DNA of 64,000 bases from Arthonia radiata (Eukaryota; Ascomycota; Arthoniomycetes; Arthoniales; Arthoniaceae), in the NCBI GenBank assembly GCA_002989075.1, contig PSQN01000011.1, positions 1 through 64,000 on the forward strand. The letters run 5' to 3'. Below are positions 35,630-45,884 of this stretch, piece after piece. Under the pieces are notes generated by a model, which was given only the letters and a program-made list of their open reading frames with translations, did not search any database and was not told the origin of the DNA. Made by a program: the position numbers and the translations under genes. How positions within the stretch are numbered: the first letter of the stretch is position 1; every line of letters begins with the position of its first letter.

Positions 35630-37201
35630 TCAAGGTACCCAGAAGCTCACTAGACAAATGATCAGAACCACGCTCAACAGCATCACTCCATCCAAGTAGG
35701 TCGATTTCGCAGTGCCAATAATCGAGTTGATATACAACACGGAGGCAAAAAGCGCCACGGTTTCGGACTCACTGAAACCGAGGTTCATGTCTTTACCCAT
35801 TGCCCAGCCAAGCAGAATGGTGAACGGGATGATGACTAGAACGGTCTGCAGGCACTTGCCCACTGTTAGCGCTACCACTTGATCCAGATCGTCTTGGCGC
35901 GCGGGTTCGACCACCGTAATGTCATTGCTAAGTAAGGGGAGCAGGACGATGCCGACAAAGGTCGGAGAAATACCTGTTTGCGAGAACAGACCGTTGAGGC
36001 TGTCAGTCGCGAATGCGGTGTTAAATGCGACAAGTGTAGTGCAGACAGTGAGGGTGATTGCGATGGTGGGCAATGAGAGACTTGGCACCTCCTCCCCTTC
36101 CTCATCATCATCCTCTTCCCGTTTTGATTGCCAAATGCGGGTGTGCTTCCCCATGTTCTTCTCACTGCTTGATACACCTCTAGCTTTGCCGATCGTGAGG
36201 TCGCCGAGCGGCGAAGGTGTCCCCACGTCCTCCGTTGGTGGTGTCGTGCCCATTGCCCCGGTCATCAAATTTTTCTTCGTGACTTTGATGCTTGGCTCTT
36301 TATGTAATGAGAGGTGTGTATGCAAAGAGAAGAACAAGTAGACTGCATACGCCCAGAGAAAGACGAATGCAATCCCTCGAGAAATCTGAAGGACATGCCC
36401 AGGTGCAATTCCAGACAGCCTGGCCCCCATAGTCGGCAGGATAAGACCTACCATGGCCAGCAAGAGCATATTTGCAGAGACGTGCGCTACAGCAGAGTTG
36501 TAATGCTGCTGCAGTCGGTTGTATCCGCCAACCAGGAAGGCAATACCAAGCATGAGATGCATGTTGGACAGGATGTTTCCTATGAGGGTTGTCTGTAGGA
36601 CAAATATTTGTTTGTTGCGTAGGAGGAACACTGATGTGATTAACTGAGCGGCATTGCTAGATCCTATGTCAGCAGAGTCATGATTCTCGCGCCCAGCAGC
36701 GAGCTCACGCACAATTACCAATTCTCCCAGATTAGCGCCCACGCGCATGTCAAGCTGGTCCGTCGCGAATGCCAGTATGACAGCTGAGGGGAAAATCGCT
36801 ATGAAATCGACTGCAAAGTCCACAGTGGCACCTTGACCGGTATAATGTACGGCAAATCCGGCTGCCTCAATTAGCATGTGTAGTTGCCCGACCAGCCAAT
36901 GTATAGATGTGTCCTTACCTGGGACAACGGCCAGAAGTAGAGAAGTCCAATGCGCAAAGATACATTCCAGTTGGACAGCAAGGGAAAGATGACGACTTAA
37001 AGGCTTAGGCGCCGAAGGCCTACTCGAGTCCTTATCCTGACCAGTGCTTGCGCTGGAAGCTTGTCTGACAGACTGCTGCGGCTGCCCATGATCTACTTTC
37101 CAGCCAAAAGTCTTCGGTCGGAAAGCACGAGCATTCGGAGGATCCACGGTAGTGAAAACCTGCGCTGCTGCTTCTGCATCCAACGGCGGGAACCTACTCA
37201 T
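35630..37201 (-). CDS. CAX-family (Ca2+/H+ antiporter-like) membrane protein with altered exchange motifs
   Basis: The ATG at 37201 (MSRFPPLDAEA) is preferred because the frame upstream of it only offers a TTG. Two GT-AG introns, 36918-36862 (57 nt) and 36708-36664 (45 nt), restore family sequence: VPAGFAVHYTGQ and ELVIVRSSNAAQLITS. The 489 aa product has two blocks of hydrophobic segments around an acidic linker (EEDDDEEGEE), as in vacuolar VCX1-type exchangers. Family exchangers use a GNxxEL/EH motif in each half. Here the first half reads SNAAQL (Glu to Gln), and the second reads PLLSNDITVV, about three residues short with no Glu. The second intron is in frame, so a retained form would also read through. 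It may be a non-exchanging paralogue; transport activity is uncertain. Confidence 0.85.
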   Translation of the reverse strand: MSRFPPLDAEAAAQVFTTVDPPNARAFRPKTFGWKVDHGQPQQSVRQASSASTGQDKDSSRPSAPKPLSRHLSLAVQLECIFAHWTSLLLAVVPGKDTSIHWLVGQLHMLIEAAGFAVHYTGQGATVDFAVDFIAIFPSAVILAFATDQLDMRVGANLGELVIVRELAAGRENHDSADIGSSNAAQLITSVFLLRNKQIFVLQTTLIGNILSNMHLMLGIAFLVGGYNRLQQHYNSAVAHVSANMLLLAMVGLILPTMGARLSGIAPGHVLQISRGIAFVFLWAYAVYLFFSLHTHLSLHKEPSIKVTKKNLMTGAMGTTPPTEDVGTPSPLGDLTIGKARGVSSSEKNMGKHTRIWQSKREEDDDEEGEEVPSLSLPTIAITLTVCTTLVAFNTAFATDSLNGLFSQTGISPTFVGIVLLPLLSNDITVVEPARQDDLDQVVALTVGKCLQTVLVIIPFTILLGWAMGKDMNLGFSESETVALFASVLYINSIIGTAKSTYLDGVMLLSVVLIICLVSFWVP

Positions 37202-38041
37202 TCTCCCACCATCCGTTCGCCGAAACTGTCGACGGCCCCTGCTGGCTGGGAAGAGTCCCAAACTGTTCTCGTCCGGGTCCCAGGCATGTTTCCGAGCCTG
37301 AGATTTGATTGCATCTTTGTCAAAGCGAGTTAAAACTGCTTCTCTCTAACCAAGGCATGTGTGCTTACGCATGATGAAGTAGCCCAGACGCTAAACTCGA
37401 ATCAAACCAGCGCGAGCTCATGGGACCGTGTACGTGTGTAGGTGTATTGGCATAGGCGTGCTGGAGTCAATCCGCAGTGTCCTGAGCAAATGATGACGAC
37501 GACCGGCGATCCAGTGGCACGCAACAGCCTGTGTGGAGTTGTACTGAATAAGCTCAATCACGACTTGCCACTCCAGAATGACGCTTCTGCACCTGTACAT
37601 GAGCGTGGGGAAGTAGCCGCCAATACGTTGGGCTGACCTTTCTGATCCACCGTTCCAAGCAACGGTTTTGCGAATGACAAACGAAGCTCTCCGCTCTGCT
37701 CGAAGTGCATGTAGTGGACTGCAACCCAGTTCTTCCGTGACATCTAAGTACAAATCGTCAGTAGTCAGAGCGATAGCGTTTGATGGCTCACATGATGACT
37801 TGTTTCACGCCTATGCGTCATGTACGACATTGATACATGGAAGAAATGGAGGCTGGGGTGCGGCGTTACCAATGCACCCAAGCGCAGCTTGTTCCTCCGG
37901 CTTAGTGCAGCTCAGACTCGTCCATGATGAAAAGAGAAGGTGAAGAGCTCAATCACAACAAGGCGAAAAGTCATAGCGCTGGGTGTAGGCATAGCGTCCT
38001 GTGGGTCCGCTATCACATGGTATTCATGGTCTATAATTGTT
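37202..38041. other. Intergenic
   Basis: 840 bases between the CAX-like start and the LHS1 stop. It should contain the CAX-like promoter and the LHS1 3' end. Short ORFs of 60-114 codons are present but lack support. Confidence 0.55.
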
Positions 38042-40930
38042 TCACAGCTCTGAATGGGAGGAATGGGCATCTGCTCCACTCGTCGACGAGCTGCTCGGGC
38101 TGCTCGACGTCTTCGAAGACTTCGTCTTACTGCTTTTACTCGTTTTGCTGCTTTTCGGCTTCGGCGGCTTGACTTGCTTCTGCAGCATTCTTGACATGGC
38201 CTCGTTGAGCTGCTTCGTCCTTGTGTTGACGTCGGAAGAGAGTAGCACTGGGTCATCGGATACTGACAGCTCTTTTTGCGCTGTTAGCTGCTCAGCTAGC
38301 CAGTCCTTGATCTTCTCGTATTGGCCTGATAAGCTCTCGTAGTCGTACTCTGAGTATGCTGACGTGAACACGGACGGCGTAGGCTTAGTTGATAATGAGC
38401 TGCTAGAAGGCGCGTCCTCTAGGTCTTCAAGATCGTCAAGATCGTCGCCTGCCTCCTTGATAGACGCTGAACTTGATGAGGCAGGTGCCGCGGTTGCTGC
38501 TGACGACGATGCAGATGCAGCTGCGTCTGCCGCCTTGTCGATTTGATCGCGCATCACTTTGAGAATGTTCTCGGTCTGGTTGAGCGTTTTCTGCATGCTC
38601 TGCACTGCAGCCGGTCGCTTTGTCTGCTCCTCCTTACGCTTCTGAACTGGGTTGATGAGTCCTTTGAGGCTGTCATATCGCTCTTTGATGACATCTGTGA
38701 CAGCAGATGATCCTTCGCCGTGTAGCCAGTCCCCTGTTGAGCTGATGAGATCATCGATAGCGTTTCTCTGGTCATTCGTGGAGACTCCGATGAAGCCCTT
38801 ATCCTCCAAGAAGTCTCGAGCCTTGTAAGTGTAAGCCTCTAGCGTGTTGAAGGTCTCCTCACGTAATCGACGAGCCTTGTCAGACACATCGAACATTGAA
38901 ATGCGCTCCTTCATTGAGGTTAGCTCTTGCGCGGCAGGCTGACGGACATCAGCTCTTGCAGGCTGCACTGCTAGGTTGATCGTCACGGTCTTTCTTTTGG
39001 GTGCAGCGCTGGGAGTTGCTGATGGCGAGCTTGAACCAGTCTTTGACTCAGAAGATCCATCGGTCGCCGAGTCGCTGAGAGATACAGTCTCTGTTGATTG
39101 CGTCTCCGCTTCTTCATCGACCAGCGGTTCTTGATCCTTCTTCCCACCAAAGCCGAAGAGGCCCTTGACGCCGTCATACATGCCGGCTCGCTTACTCTCG
39201 TCCACTTCACAGCTAACGCTACCAGCGAAAATATCCGGCAGACCCGAGACAGGATCCAATCTGGCAGACACTGTAGTTTGGATAGCATCTTTGGTGCACC
39301 CATGCTTTGATACGAGCTCAGCATGCGATGCAGTAAGGTTCGCAATTTGGAAAACACCAATCTTGCGCTCCATGACTACGCCGCCAGAGATAGCCGATAC
39401 CTGCTGACTCAACGCGATAGTGAAGTCCTCTGAGATATTGAAGGGAAGCTGCTTGATAGTACCTGCTTGAGAAGTGGGCACGAATACCTTCTGGGAGCGT
39501 TCTCTGCCATTTGCAGTCCACTTCAGTGTCGCGGCATAGTTCGCAGCATCATTGCTCTTAATGTCCTTGACCTTGAAGCTTGGGCTAAGACCGGCCGCCT
39601 TGAATGCGGCACCAAACACAGCAGCCTCATCCGCATTCACGCTGGTTTTCAGCTTTGCGGGATCGCCGACCAGGCCTTCCAACTCCTTCTGCACAAACGG
39701 CGTGCGCACCATGCCACCGTGTAGAACAATCGAATCCAGGTCTGGCAGCTCCAGCTTCGCCCCACTCAGCGCGTCTTGGATAGGTGGTGCAATGCGGTTT
39801 CCGTATGATGCCGTCAGCGCTTCAAAGTCCGCTCGGGTAAGCTTGTATTTGAAGTCAACATCATCATGAAGGTTCTCCATGTTCGCCGTGGTCGCGGTGT
39901 TGGCGCTCAGAACTTGCCGCAATCGCTCTGCCTCTCTCCATAGCTTGGCCATCGTGCGACCGTGGCCCTTGACTGAAGCAGCAGCGATGCTCTGTGTCTT
40001 CGCAGTGCTTGTCTCCACGAACTTCTCAGCCATGTCATCAATGATCAGCTCATTCAGCACGTCTCCACCAAGTGTCCGATCCCAGCCTGTGCCAATCACG
40101 TTGACTTCTTGTATAGTCTTGTTGAACCTGCCCTCTTTGATAGTCCTTGCTTGGAATCTGAGTACCGAAGCTGTGGTAGAACCAGCACCCATATCGTATA
40201 CAAGATGGTGTTCGGGCTTCTGGCCCTGATCCACGTTTGGGAACTTCCTAGGCACAGCGTAGTTCAAGCCCACGGCAAGCCCGTCTGATACCAAGCCCAT
40301 AACCTCGAGGCCAGCCATTTCTGCAGCGAGCTCGATTGCTCTTCGCTCATCGACGGTGTAGAACGCGGGTATTGTAATTACGGCATGCTTGACTGCATAT
40401 CCTTTGCCCGCCATAGCTTCTGCATTCTGCTTGATGTTGGAGATCTCCATGGCCAGCAGCTCTTCCACTGTGAACGAGTCTTGGGCCTTGCCAGGTGTCG
40501 CGAATGAGACATGACCGCCATCGTCTGCTCTTGTAATTGTGAGGCCTGGAAAGCGCTGGCTGTACGCTGCTACGGCGCCTTCGGTGTCCGCAAGTGATCC
40601 AAGGAGAGGCTTGAGGTTCGGGTAGATGTCGCTGGAGAACCGCGGCGCGACTGAGAGTGCATCGCCGCCATACAACCGCTCAGGTAGCTGTTCACTGTTT
40701 GCGCTGGGCTTGAATCCAATGACAGCAGCTTCCTTGCGCTTCGAGTCCTTGGTGAGGACGATGTCTAGAGGAACGCCAGGCTTCACGAGTGCTGCTTTGA
40801 TGTATTCTGTGCCTATATCGAGGCCAATGACCGCGGATGCCGCATGTGCGGTTTGTATGAGGAGGAAGGTGAGGACCGCGGCGAGGAAGATGTGTGGGGT
40901 GTGACTGCGCCGTCGACCGGCGGGTGTCAT
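38042..40930 (-). CDS. LHS1: ER-lumenal Hsp70-like chaperone, LHS1/GRP170 type
   Basis: A single open exon gives 962 aa. The start is the ATG at 40930, since the frame upstream of it offers only a GTG. A signal peptide (MTPAGRRRSHTPHIFL, then a hydrophobic core ending AHA) spans about residues 1-31. The Hsp70 nucleotide-binding fold follows: VIGLDIGTEYIKAALVKPG, YDMGAGSTTASVLRF near 245, and VLHGGMVRTPFVQKEL near 403. A long C-terminal half is rich in Ser, Ala and Lys and ends in HSEL, an HDEL-like ER retrieval signal. Large size, ER signals at both ends and a divergent substrate domain mark the Lhs1/Grp170 family. That family is the nucleotide exchange factor for Kar2/BiP and aids translocation and folding. 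No intron is seen. Confidence 0.93.
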   Translation of the reverse strand: MTPAGRRRSHTPHIFLAAVLTFLLIQTAHAASAVIGLDIGTEYIKAALVKPGVPLDIVLTKDSKRKEAAVIGFKPSANSEQLPERLYGGDALSVAPRFSSDIYPNLKPLLGSLADTEGAVAAYSQRFPGLTITRADDGGHVSFATPGKAQDSFTVEELLAMEISNIKQNAEAMAGKGYAVKHAVITIPAFYTVDERRAIELAAEMAGLEVMGLVSDGLAVGLNYAVPRKFPNVDQGQKPEHHLVYDMGAGSTTASVLRFQARTIKEGRFNKTIQEVNVIGTGWDRTLGGDVLNELIIDDMAEKFVETSTAKTQSIAAASVKGHGRTMAKLWREAERLRQVLSANTATTANMENLHDDVDFKYKLTRADFEALTASYGNRIAPPIQDALSGAKLELPDLDSIVLHGGMVRTPFVQKELEGLVGDPAKLKTSVNADEAAVFGAAFKAAGLSPSFKVKDIKSNDAANYAATLKWTANGRERSQKVFVPTSQAGTIKQLPFNISEDFTIALSQQVSAISGGVVMERKIGVFQIANLTASHAELVSKHGCTKDAIQTTVSARLDPVSGLPDIFAGSVSCEVDESKRAGMYDGVKGLFGFGGKKDQEPLVDEEAETQSTETVSLSDSATDGSSESKTGSSSPSATPSAAPKRKTVTINLAVQPARADVRQPAAQELTSMKERISMFDVSDKARRLREETFNTLEAYTYKARDFLEDKGFIGVSTNDQRNAIDDLISSTGDWLHGEGSSAVTDVIKERYDSLKGLINPVQKRKEEQTKRPAAVQSMQKTLNQTENILKVMRDQIDKAADAAASASSSAATAAPASSSSASIKEAGDDLDDLEDLEDAPSSSSLSTKPTPSVFTSAYSEYDYESLSGQYEKIKDWLAEQLTAQKELSVSDDPVLLSSDVNTRTKQLNEAMSRMLQKQVKPPKPKSSKTSKSSKTKSSKTSSSPSSSSTSGADAHSSHSEL

Positions 40931-41395
40931 TGTGGATGCACCAGAGGATGAAATCACAGTTGAAGCCCCGCTATTCGCACATAGACATAGATATTGGCGA
41001 CAGATGCTTCGTCACAGAGTCGCAGAATGTTTCAAACCCTCATTGGAAATGAATGGTGGTGGTTTGTGCTCTGTCATTTTGTGGGCGGAACTTTTCTGGA
41101 GCGCCGACTTCTGCCACCTGTCCTCTACAACCTCATCGTTCGCATCCTAGCTACACTCACAGGCGGCAGTTCATCGTTGCGATAATGCTCATTGCGTTCA
41201 GCTCTACGTCCACAGGAGCCTAACGAATGTGTCCGGCCGCAAGCGTTGTCTGGTGCAAAGGCCGTCACGGAATAGCGGTAGAATTCCAATGACCACCTGA
41301 AGAGTAGACGGCACTCCTTTGACCATGGAATTGGTGCCATTGGTGTACATCATCGCTAATTCCAGCGTCTTCTCTATTTTAAATATAACCGCTGC
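40931..41395. promoter_or_regulatory. LHS1 upstream region
   Basis: 465 bases between LHS1 and the stop of the next gene, which is on the same strand. It contains CCAAT-like words near 41289 and 41330, but I could not identify a convincing ER-stress element. No gene. Confidence 0.4.
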
Positions 41396-42077
41396 CTACA
41401 GCTTCGAGTCTCGATTCCTCAAACCCCTCACAGCCTCCTCAAACTTCGCCGCCTCATCGCTCCTTTGTGCTGGCCCACCCCATCTCACGATTGCGTCCTC
41501 ATCGATTGCAAAGCTGCCTGCAGTCTGCCACCGACTATCGCTCTCTGTTGGTCTGTTCCAGATGTTCTCCTCCTTGCCGAGTCGATAGGCACCCCACAGA
41601 GCAGCTGGATTAGCAAGATGAAGCCATCCTGATATCCCAAGACCCCATTTTGCATAGATCTCGCGTTGGCCATCAACGATCACTCGAACCTTGCCTGCAC
41701 CGCCAATGCCCTCCAACCAGCGGTTTGTTGCGGCTTCATCTGAGTGAGATACCGCAATGCATTCGATGTCTGGATATTCGGTGGCGGTTTCGCGCAGGGA
41801 TCTAAAAGTACGCTCGGCAACTGCAGAACGTAGCGTCAGCCATTGCTGCAACAATATGACACATCGTTTTTGAATGCATATTGAACAAACAGTAGACACC
41901 AATGTACTTACATGGACATCCGCAGTGTCGCAGAAACGTTACTAAGGTGGGCTTCCGCTGCTCGTTTGGCAGTTGGAGTTTCGCAGTTGACGGTGCCTTG
42001 TCACCTGCTTTTGGAGGCGGCGAGACCTCGCGCTGTGGTGGCGAAAACCACGAGCTGATTTCCTGCGTGAGGGACAT
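41396..42077 (-). CDS. AhpC/TSA-type thioredoxin-fold protein (peroxiredoxin-like)
   Basis: Two exons: 42077-41912 and 41820-41396. The 91 nt intron starts GTAAGT and ends CTGCAG; splicing gives FLRHCGCPFAERTFRSL and 196 aa. The Cys-containing turn HCGCPF near residue 53, placed after a predicted first strand (KPTLVTFLRH), is the family site. It is followed by VSHSDEAATNRWL and VIVDGQREIYAKWGLG. This group of fungal AhpC/TSA-2 proteins is related to peroxiredoxin-like redox proteins, but enzymatic activity is mostly untested. An in-frame ATG at 42200 would add 41 residues of unlikely sequence, so the downstream Met is chosen. Confidence 0.88.
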
Positions 42078-42562
42078 GTGTAGCGATGTGGATATGATTG
42101 CTTTGAGTAGACCCTGTTGCGTTCGGCCCAATATCGAGCTTGACCAGCGGAACAAGCATTGACTGTTATGCAGAGTTGGAGTGTCAACGCTGAATATCAT
42201 TACAGGATGATTCTTATTGGGTTACCTTTGCTGTCATTGAGTTCACAATGACGTTTAAGCGTTGCGATCGGCGGGGCAACGGACTGCCGATCAGATGGGA
42301 CTGACAGAACGCCAGGACGTACAATTTAAGGGAGCTTACTCGTCAGCAGGCATAGCAGGCCAGCAAATGCAGCAGACGGACCATGGTCATTTAGGAGTGG
42401 CTTTTCCAGCGAAGCGGACGTGTTGACTTCAAAGGACTGAGGTACCATGCGGGACACATTGATAGGACGCTGACAAGGCTATACTGCTCTGCGAAAAGCC
42501 ATTCATCTCAAACTCCCATCTTTTCGAACAACTGCGACATCTTGCAATTGGCGGTTCATGTC
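42078..42562. other. Intergenic
   Basis: 485 bases between the peroxiredoxin-like start and the next gene's stop. No feature is recognised. Confidence 0.5.
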
Positions 42563-43245
42563 TCACTTCCGATGCGCACATCCAATCGAGATGCGACTGA
42601 TCCGCTCGAGGTCCTCCTTCGAGTAACCGTCAAAGAAATCCTTCCCGACTTTGAAGCCACGCCGCTGCCATTCCTCATACCATGTGAAGTTGAAGTGCAC
42701 TTTGTGATACGGCAGCTCGAGGTCAAGCGCAACCTTGTCATCCCACTTGTTCTGATCCATGACTCCAGTAGAACTAGCGTCGAATTCTTGACCAGGAAAC
42801 AAGATTTGATATCTGCGCCTGATATCGTTGTCGGCATCGTCACTCAACTTCTTGAAGTTTTCGTATGAAGAATCACGTGGTGTTGTCATCTCCCGCTGGA
42901 TTTCGTCTAGGTCTATCTCGTACCCAAGATCGTCATAAACAGGGTCGGAACCGCCTCGCTTGGCTGCATTACTCTTGTGCTTGATCGCTGCAAGATCGTC
43001 CCTGGGCGGTAGAGGGCCACTGGATAGTCGAATCTCATTTTCTTGCGCCGTCCTCGTCCTGCTGAACGTTAGCCTGGATCAGCGAAGATTACTCCGCTAT
43101 GGACATGCATATTGACAGTATTCTTCTCCCGTTCTCTGCTTTCAGCCTCCTCTTTGCGCCGCTGGGCGCGCTCTCGTTTCAAAGCCGACTGTCCGCCAGA
43201 GTGCTGAGCGGTTCCTCGAGCTTTGGTGACTTTGTTGGCCGGCAT
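42563..43245 (-). CDS. Hypothetical protein, gene model uncertain
   Basis: Not recognised. The firm part is a 3' exon reading from about 43060 down to the stop at 42563. It includes SGPLPPRDDLAAIKHKSNAA, YEIDLDEIQREMTT and HFNFTWYEEWQRRGFKVGKD; it is charged, soluble, and without signal peptide or membrane segment. Upstream, an ORF from the ATG at 43245 (MPANKVTKARGTAQHSGGQ, then a KR/E-rich helix) probably supplies the N-terminus. A GGCTAAC...CAG acceptor with branch-like site lies at about 43075-43063. However, no GT donor of matching phase was found, so the join is unresolved. The short ATG at 42889 is an alternative start. Confidence 0.45.
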
Positions 43246-44088
43246 ATTGCTCTGCCGTATATTTGGACGAAAGAAGCTCCGGTCGTGCGCTGTTATGATA
43301 TTCTCTCGAATTGTCTTGTGCAAGATATTGCACGGTAAATAACACTGGGTCTCTTGGTCGCGTTCTCAAGATTTTGTGACGTCAGGTCCAGCGCGAAGTT
43401 GACACGTGCCACGTGACATTCAGGGATAGCGCATAGATTTCCCGACTTGTTTTGTTGACTTCTCGCGTCTCTTGCAGCCGACTATAAATGACGGCGGGAC
43501 GCCCAAGATCTCTTTGATCAAGCTGGCTGATTTCGTAGACGTCTACGCGCGGGAACAGACATGATGATCGAGCAGCCGCAGTAGGTGGCAAAATCATAAT
43601 TTGCGTCGAGACGCGTTCCATACACGTGCGCTCTTCTCCTGGGCACTTCTTGAAATCGACCAGCTGTCGTCAATCCGCTCAAGCTGTGTATAGATAACAA
43701 GATCGAGAAACAGTACTGTAGAAGGCGCCCTGCGCTGGTAAGTGTAATTAGTATGGGCATGCGCAGAAACCTAAGCCGATGATGAAAAGCAAAAGCTGGC
43801 TCTTGGCATAGCTATGATGCCCTGGCAACATTTCTGTCTTGTGTTGTTAGCTTTCGTACCTGCCTTCTCCGTCTAATCTCCATCTCCTTCATCTGCTACT
43901 CACCATTCCCATTCGTTGCTCATCCTCTCCGTTCGTCACCCATCTGCTCAGCTTGTCACTCATCTTCTCCGTCCGTCGCTCATCTTCTCCGTTCGTCACT
44001 CATCCTGTCCAATTCTTGTCGACTATTCCAGGCATCAACGAGATCACACGAGTATTATTAGAGACGCCTCGCCGGCTCTGCAACCGCG
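43246..44088. other. Intergenic with pyrimidine-rich repeats before the F-box gene
   Basis: 843 bases between divergent genes. About 43900-44010 holds imperfect tandem copies of CTCATCTTCTCCGTTCGTCA-like units, strongly pyrimidine-biased, just upstream of the F-box-like start at 44089. This is compatible with a fungal CT-rich promoter tract. No gene is supported. Confidence 0.55.
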
Positions 44089-44640
44089 ATGAAGACCGAA
44101 AAGTCCCTCGAAGGCGTGCCGCCAGAGCTTCACAAAGAGATTACCGACTACCTCGATTTTCCCGATCGCTTCGCTTTACGCGCCACATGTCAGACCATTC
44201 GCGCCCGTACGCCTGGATTCACGAACGACGATCTCAACGACGCCGAGCAGAATCACGATGGCTTTGCTGCACAACATGAGCTCTGGCCTTGCTACACATG
44301 CCGCCGCCTCCGACTCGCCGACTATTTCACTGATAAATCCCGTGCCAAAAAGAAGCGCCGTGGCGGGTTTGCATGCAATGGGCGTTTTTGTATTGACTGC
44401 GGCATCAACGGTGTTCTCATGGGTGGCAAGATACAAAAACACTACTACAAGAGCGGCCAACGAGTCAAGATACTGAAAAGATCCTACATCGTTTGCGCCC
44501 AATGCAAGGTCCTCAACCCGCTTTGTCTGTTCAAGGGAAAGCACACGGATTTCTGCGAGAACTGCCTTGAGGCTATCGTCAGTATCGAGGGCTTCTACCA
44601 CCATTCTCTCGCGAAGCTCCACGCGGCGGACGCTGCGTGA
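44089..44640 (+). CDS. F-box-like protein with Cys-pair motifs
   Basis: One exon, 183 aa. The N-terminus (SLEGVPPELHKEITDYLDFPDRFALRATCQTIRA in two overlapping runs) fits the F-box helix pattern of fungal proteins, which would bind Skp1 in an SCF ubiquitin ligase. The rest contains several Cys pairs (CYTCRRL, CIDCG, CAQC, CENC) that could bind zinc. Many fungi carry families of such F-box plus CxxC proteins with unknown targets. No signal peptide or membrane segment is present. Function beyond this is inference. Confidence 0.8.
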   Translation: MKTEKSLEGVPPELHKEITDYLDFPDRFALRATCQTIRARTPGFTNDDLNDAEQNHDGFAAQHELWPCYTCRRLRLADYFTDKSRAKKKRRGGFACNGRFCIDCGINGVLMGGKIQKHYYKSGQRVKILKRSYIVCAQCKVLNPLCLFKGKHTDFCENCLEAIVSIEGFYHHSLAKLHAADAA

Positions 44641-45008
44641 CTGACAGGGTTGAGGTATTGAAATGGACATCTGCGGAGCTGAGAAGATCAATAGTAAAGC
44701 TGGTAGTATGTGACAATGTCAACAACGCCAGCCATTCGGTGTCAAACCATAGTTTCTGGAGGATTACCGAGCTGGGCTGTTTGCTCGAGAACATCCGCCT
44801 TCCCAAATGCGAGGGCTTTTCGCTTTTCGAAATGTGCTTCAGTCCCCTAATTGTTCGTCTTCCTCACTTTGACAATCGTCCATGTCCATTTTCCTCCAAG
44901 GCCTACAAAGTGCGGCCCAGTCACCAATCCAGACGCGCTCAGTAGACAAGCGGTTGAGTTTGCGCTTCTCACGCTTTCCCAAGTTCCAAAGCATTGCTTC
45001 CGGAGGCT
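44641..45008. other. Intergenic, convergent 3' ends
   Basis: 368 bases between the F-box-like stop and the stop of the minus-strand ORF. No feature is recognised. Confidence 0.5.
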
Positions 45009-45770
45009 TTATGGCGAGCTTGTACATCTTGGAATTTCTATGTGTACAAATACGCGTCGCTGATGGCTTCCAAGCAAGTCCACTCCACAGGTTGGAGCTC
45101 CGATGGCAGCCCACATACGATACTCACGATTGTGCATTTGGAATCGTACACTCTGACATGGCGAAACTTGTTCGACGAACATCTCGTCGAGTAGTTTCTT
45201 GCGATCAAACATGCTGAAAATCCGGGCGTTGGCGGCGATGTCGGACGGCTCGTAGATACTGAACATTCCGTAGCCAAATCTGTCACACACGACCGGTACA
45301 ATGTCGCCTCCGCAATCAGGGATGAGGACGTCTCGGCGATCTTGTTGCGCGTTAAGCTGAGCTGTGTCCCACGTTCGAGAGCTGCCACGACGGTTGATGA
45401 CCCATAGCGCGCCGGCGTCTTGGATTGCTGTCGCTGACATGAAATGTCTTGAATTCAACTCTGAAGGGGGTAAGTCCTCCCATGCAATTGAGTATGGCAG
45501 ATCGCCTAATGAGCCCGGTCTGAGGGGCCACTGACTGTCTTGGTCATGCTGATGTTCAGGCCAGAGATCACGACATGAAGGCAGCTCCACAATGTGCTTC
45601 GAAGCACGATGATCGATGAGTGGGTCATCGATGAACGAGGGTCCATCGTATGTGGCTGCAGATGGATCTTGTGACCAGTGACCTGACGCTCTGGCATGTG
45701 CCTGTATCAACGTCCACACATTTGGGGTTTTACTTCCGTCAATGGCCATCATGTCTTCTGCTGCATCCAT
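45009..45770 (-). CDS. Hypothetical protein; possible 3' half of the ORF at 45885-46508
   Basis: Not recognised. From the ATG at 45770 the frame encodes 253 aa, soluble and without a clear domain (segments GDLPYSIAWEDLPPSELNSR, ALWVINRR, FGYGMFSIYEPSD). The same frame stays open upstream through 45884 and is separated from the next ORF only by one TAG at 45885-45887. Both parts could therefore belong to one gene broken by a nonsense mutation, or joined by an intron that removes the TAG. A candidate donor (GTGAAC, near 45935) and acceptor (CTCTCAG, near 45825) match in phase, but the resulting loss of about 17 codons is unproven. Confidence 0.5.
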   Translation of the reverse strand: MDAAEDMMAIDGSKTPNVWTLIQAHARASGHWSQDPSAATYDGPSFIDDPLIDHRASKHIVELPSCRDLWPEHQHDQDSQWPLRPGSLGDLPYSIAWEDLPPSELNSRHFMSATAIQDAGALWVINRRGSSRTWDTAQLNAQQDRRDVLIPDCGGDIVPVVCDRFGYGMFSIYEPSDIAANARIFSMFDRKKLLDEMFVEQVSPCQSVRFQMHNREYRMWAAIGAPTCGVDLLGSHQRRVFVHIEIPRCTSSP

Positions 45771-45884
45771 CTGATCGTCTTCATCGATGCTTTCTAATCC
45801 ATGTTTAGTATCACCTGAGAGGTTTTCAGAGCAAGGGTAGGCGTTCGGGCCTTTGTTATCGAATGCGTTTTGCTGATCGCTTCT

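Noticed and set aside
37418-37753. 111-codon minus-strand ORF between the CAX-like gene and LHS1
   Set aside because: No recognisable family and several overlapping ORFs of similar length on both strands.
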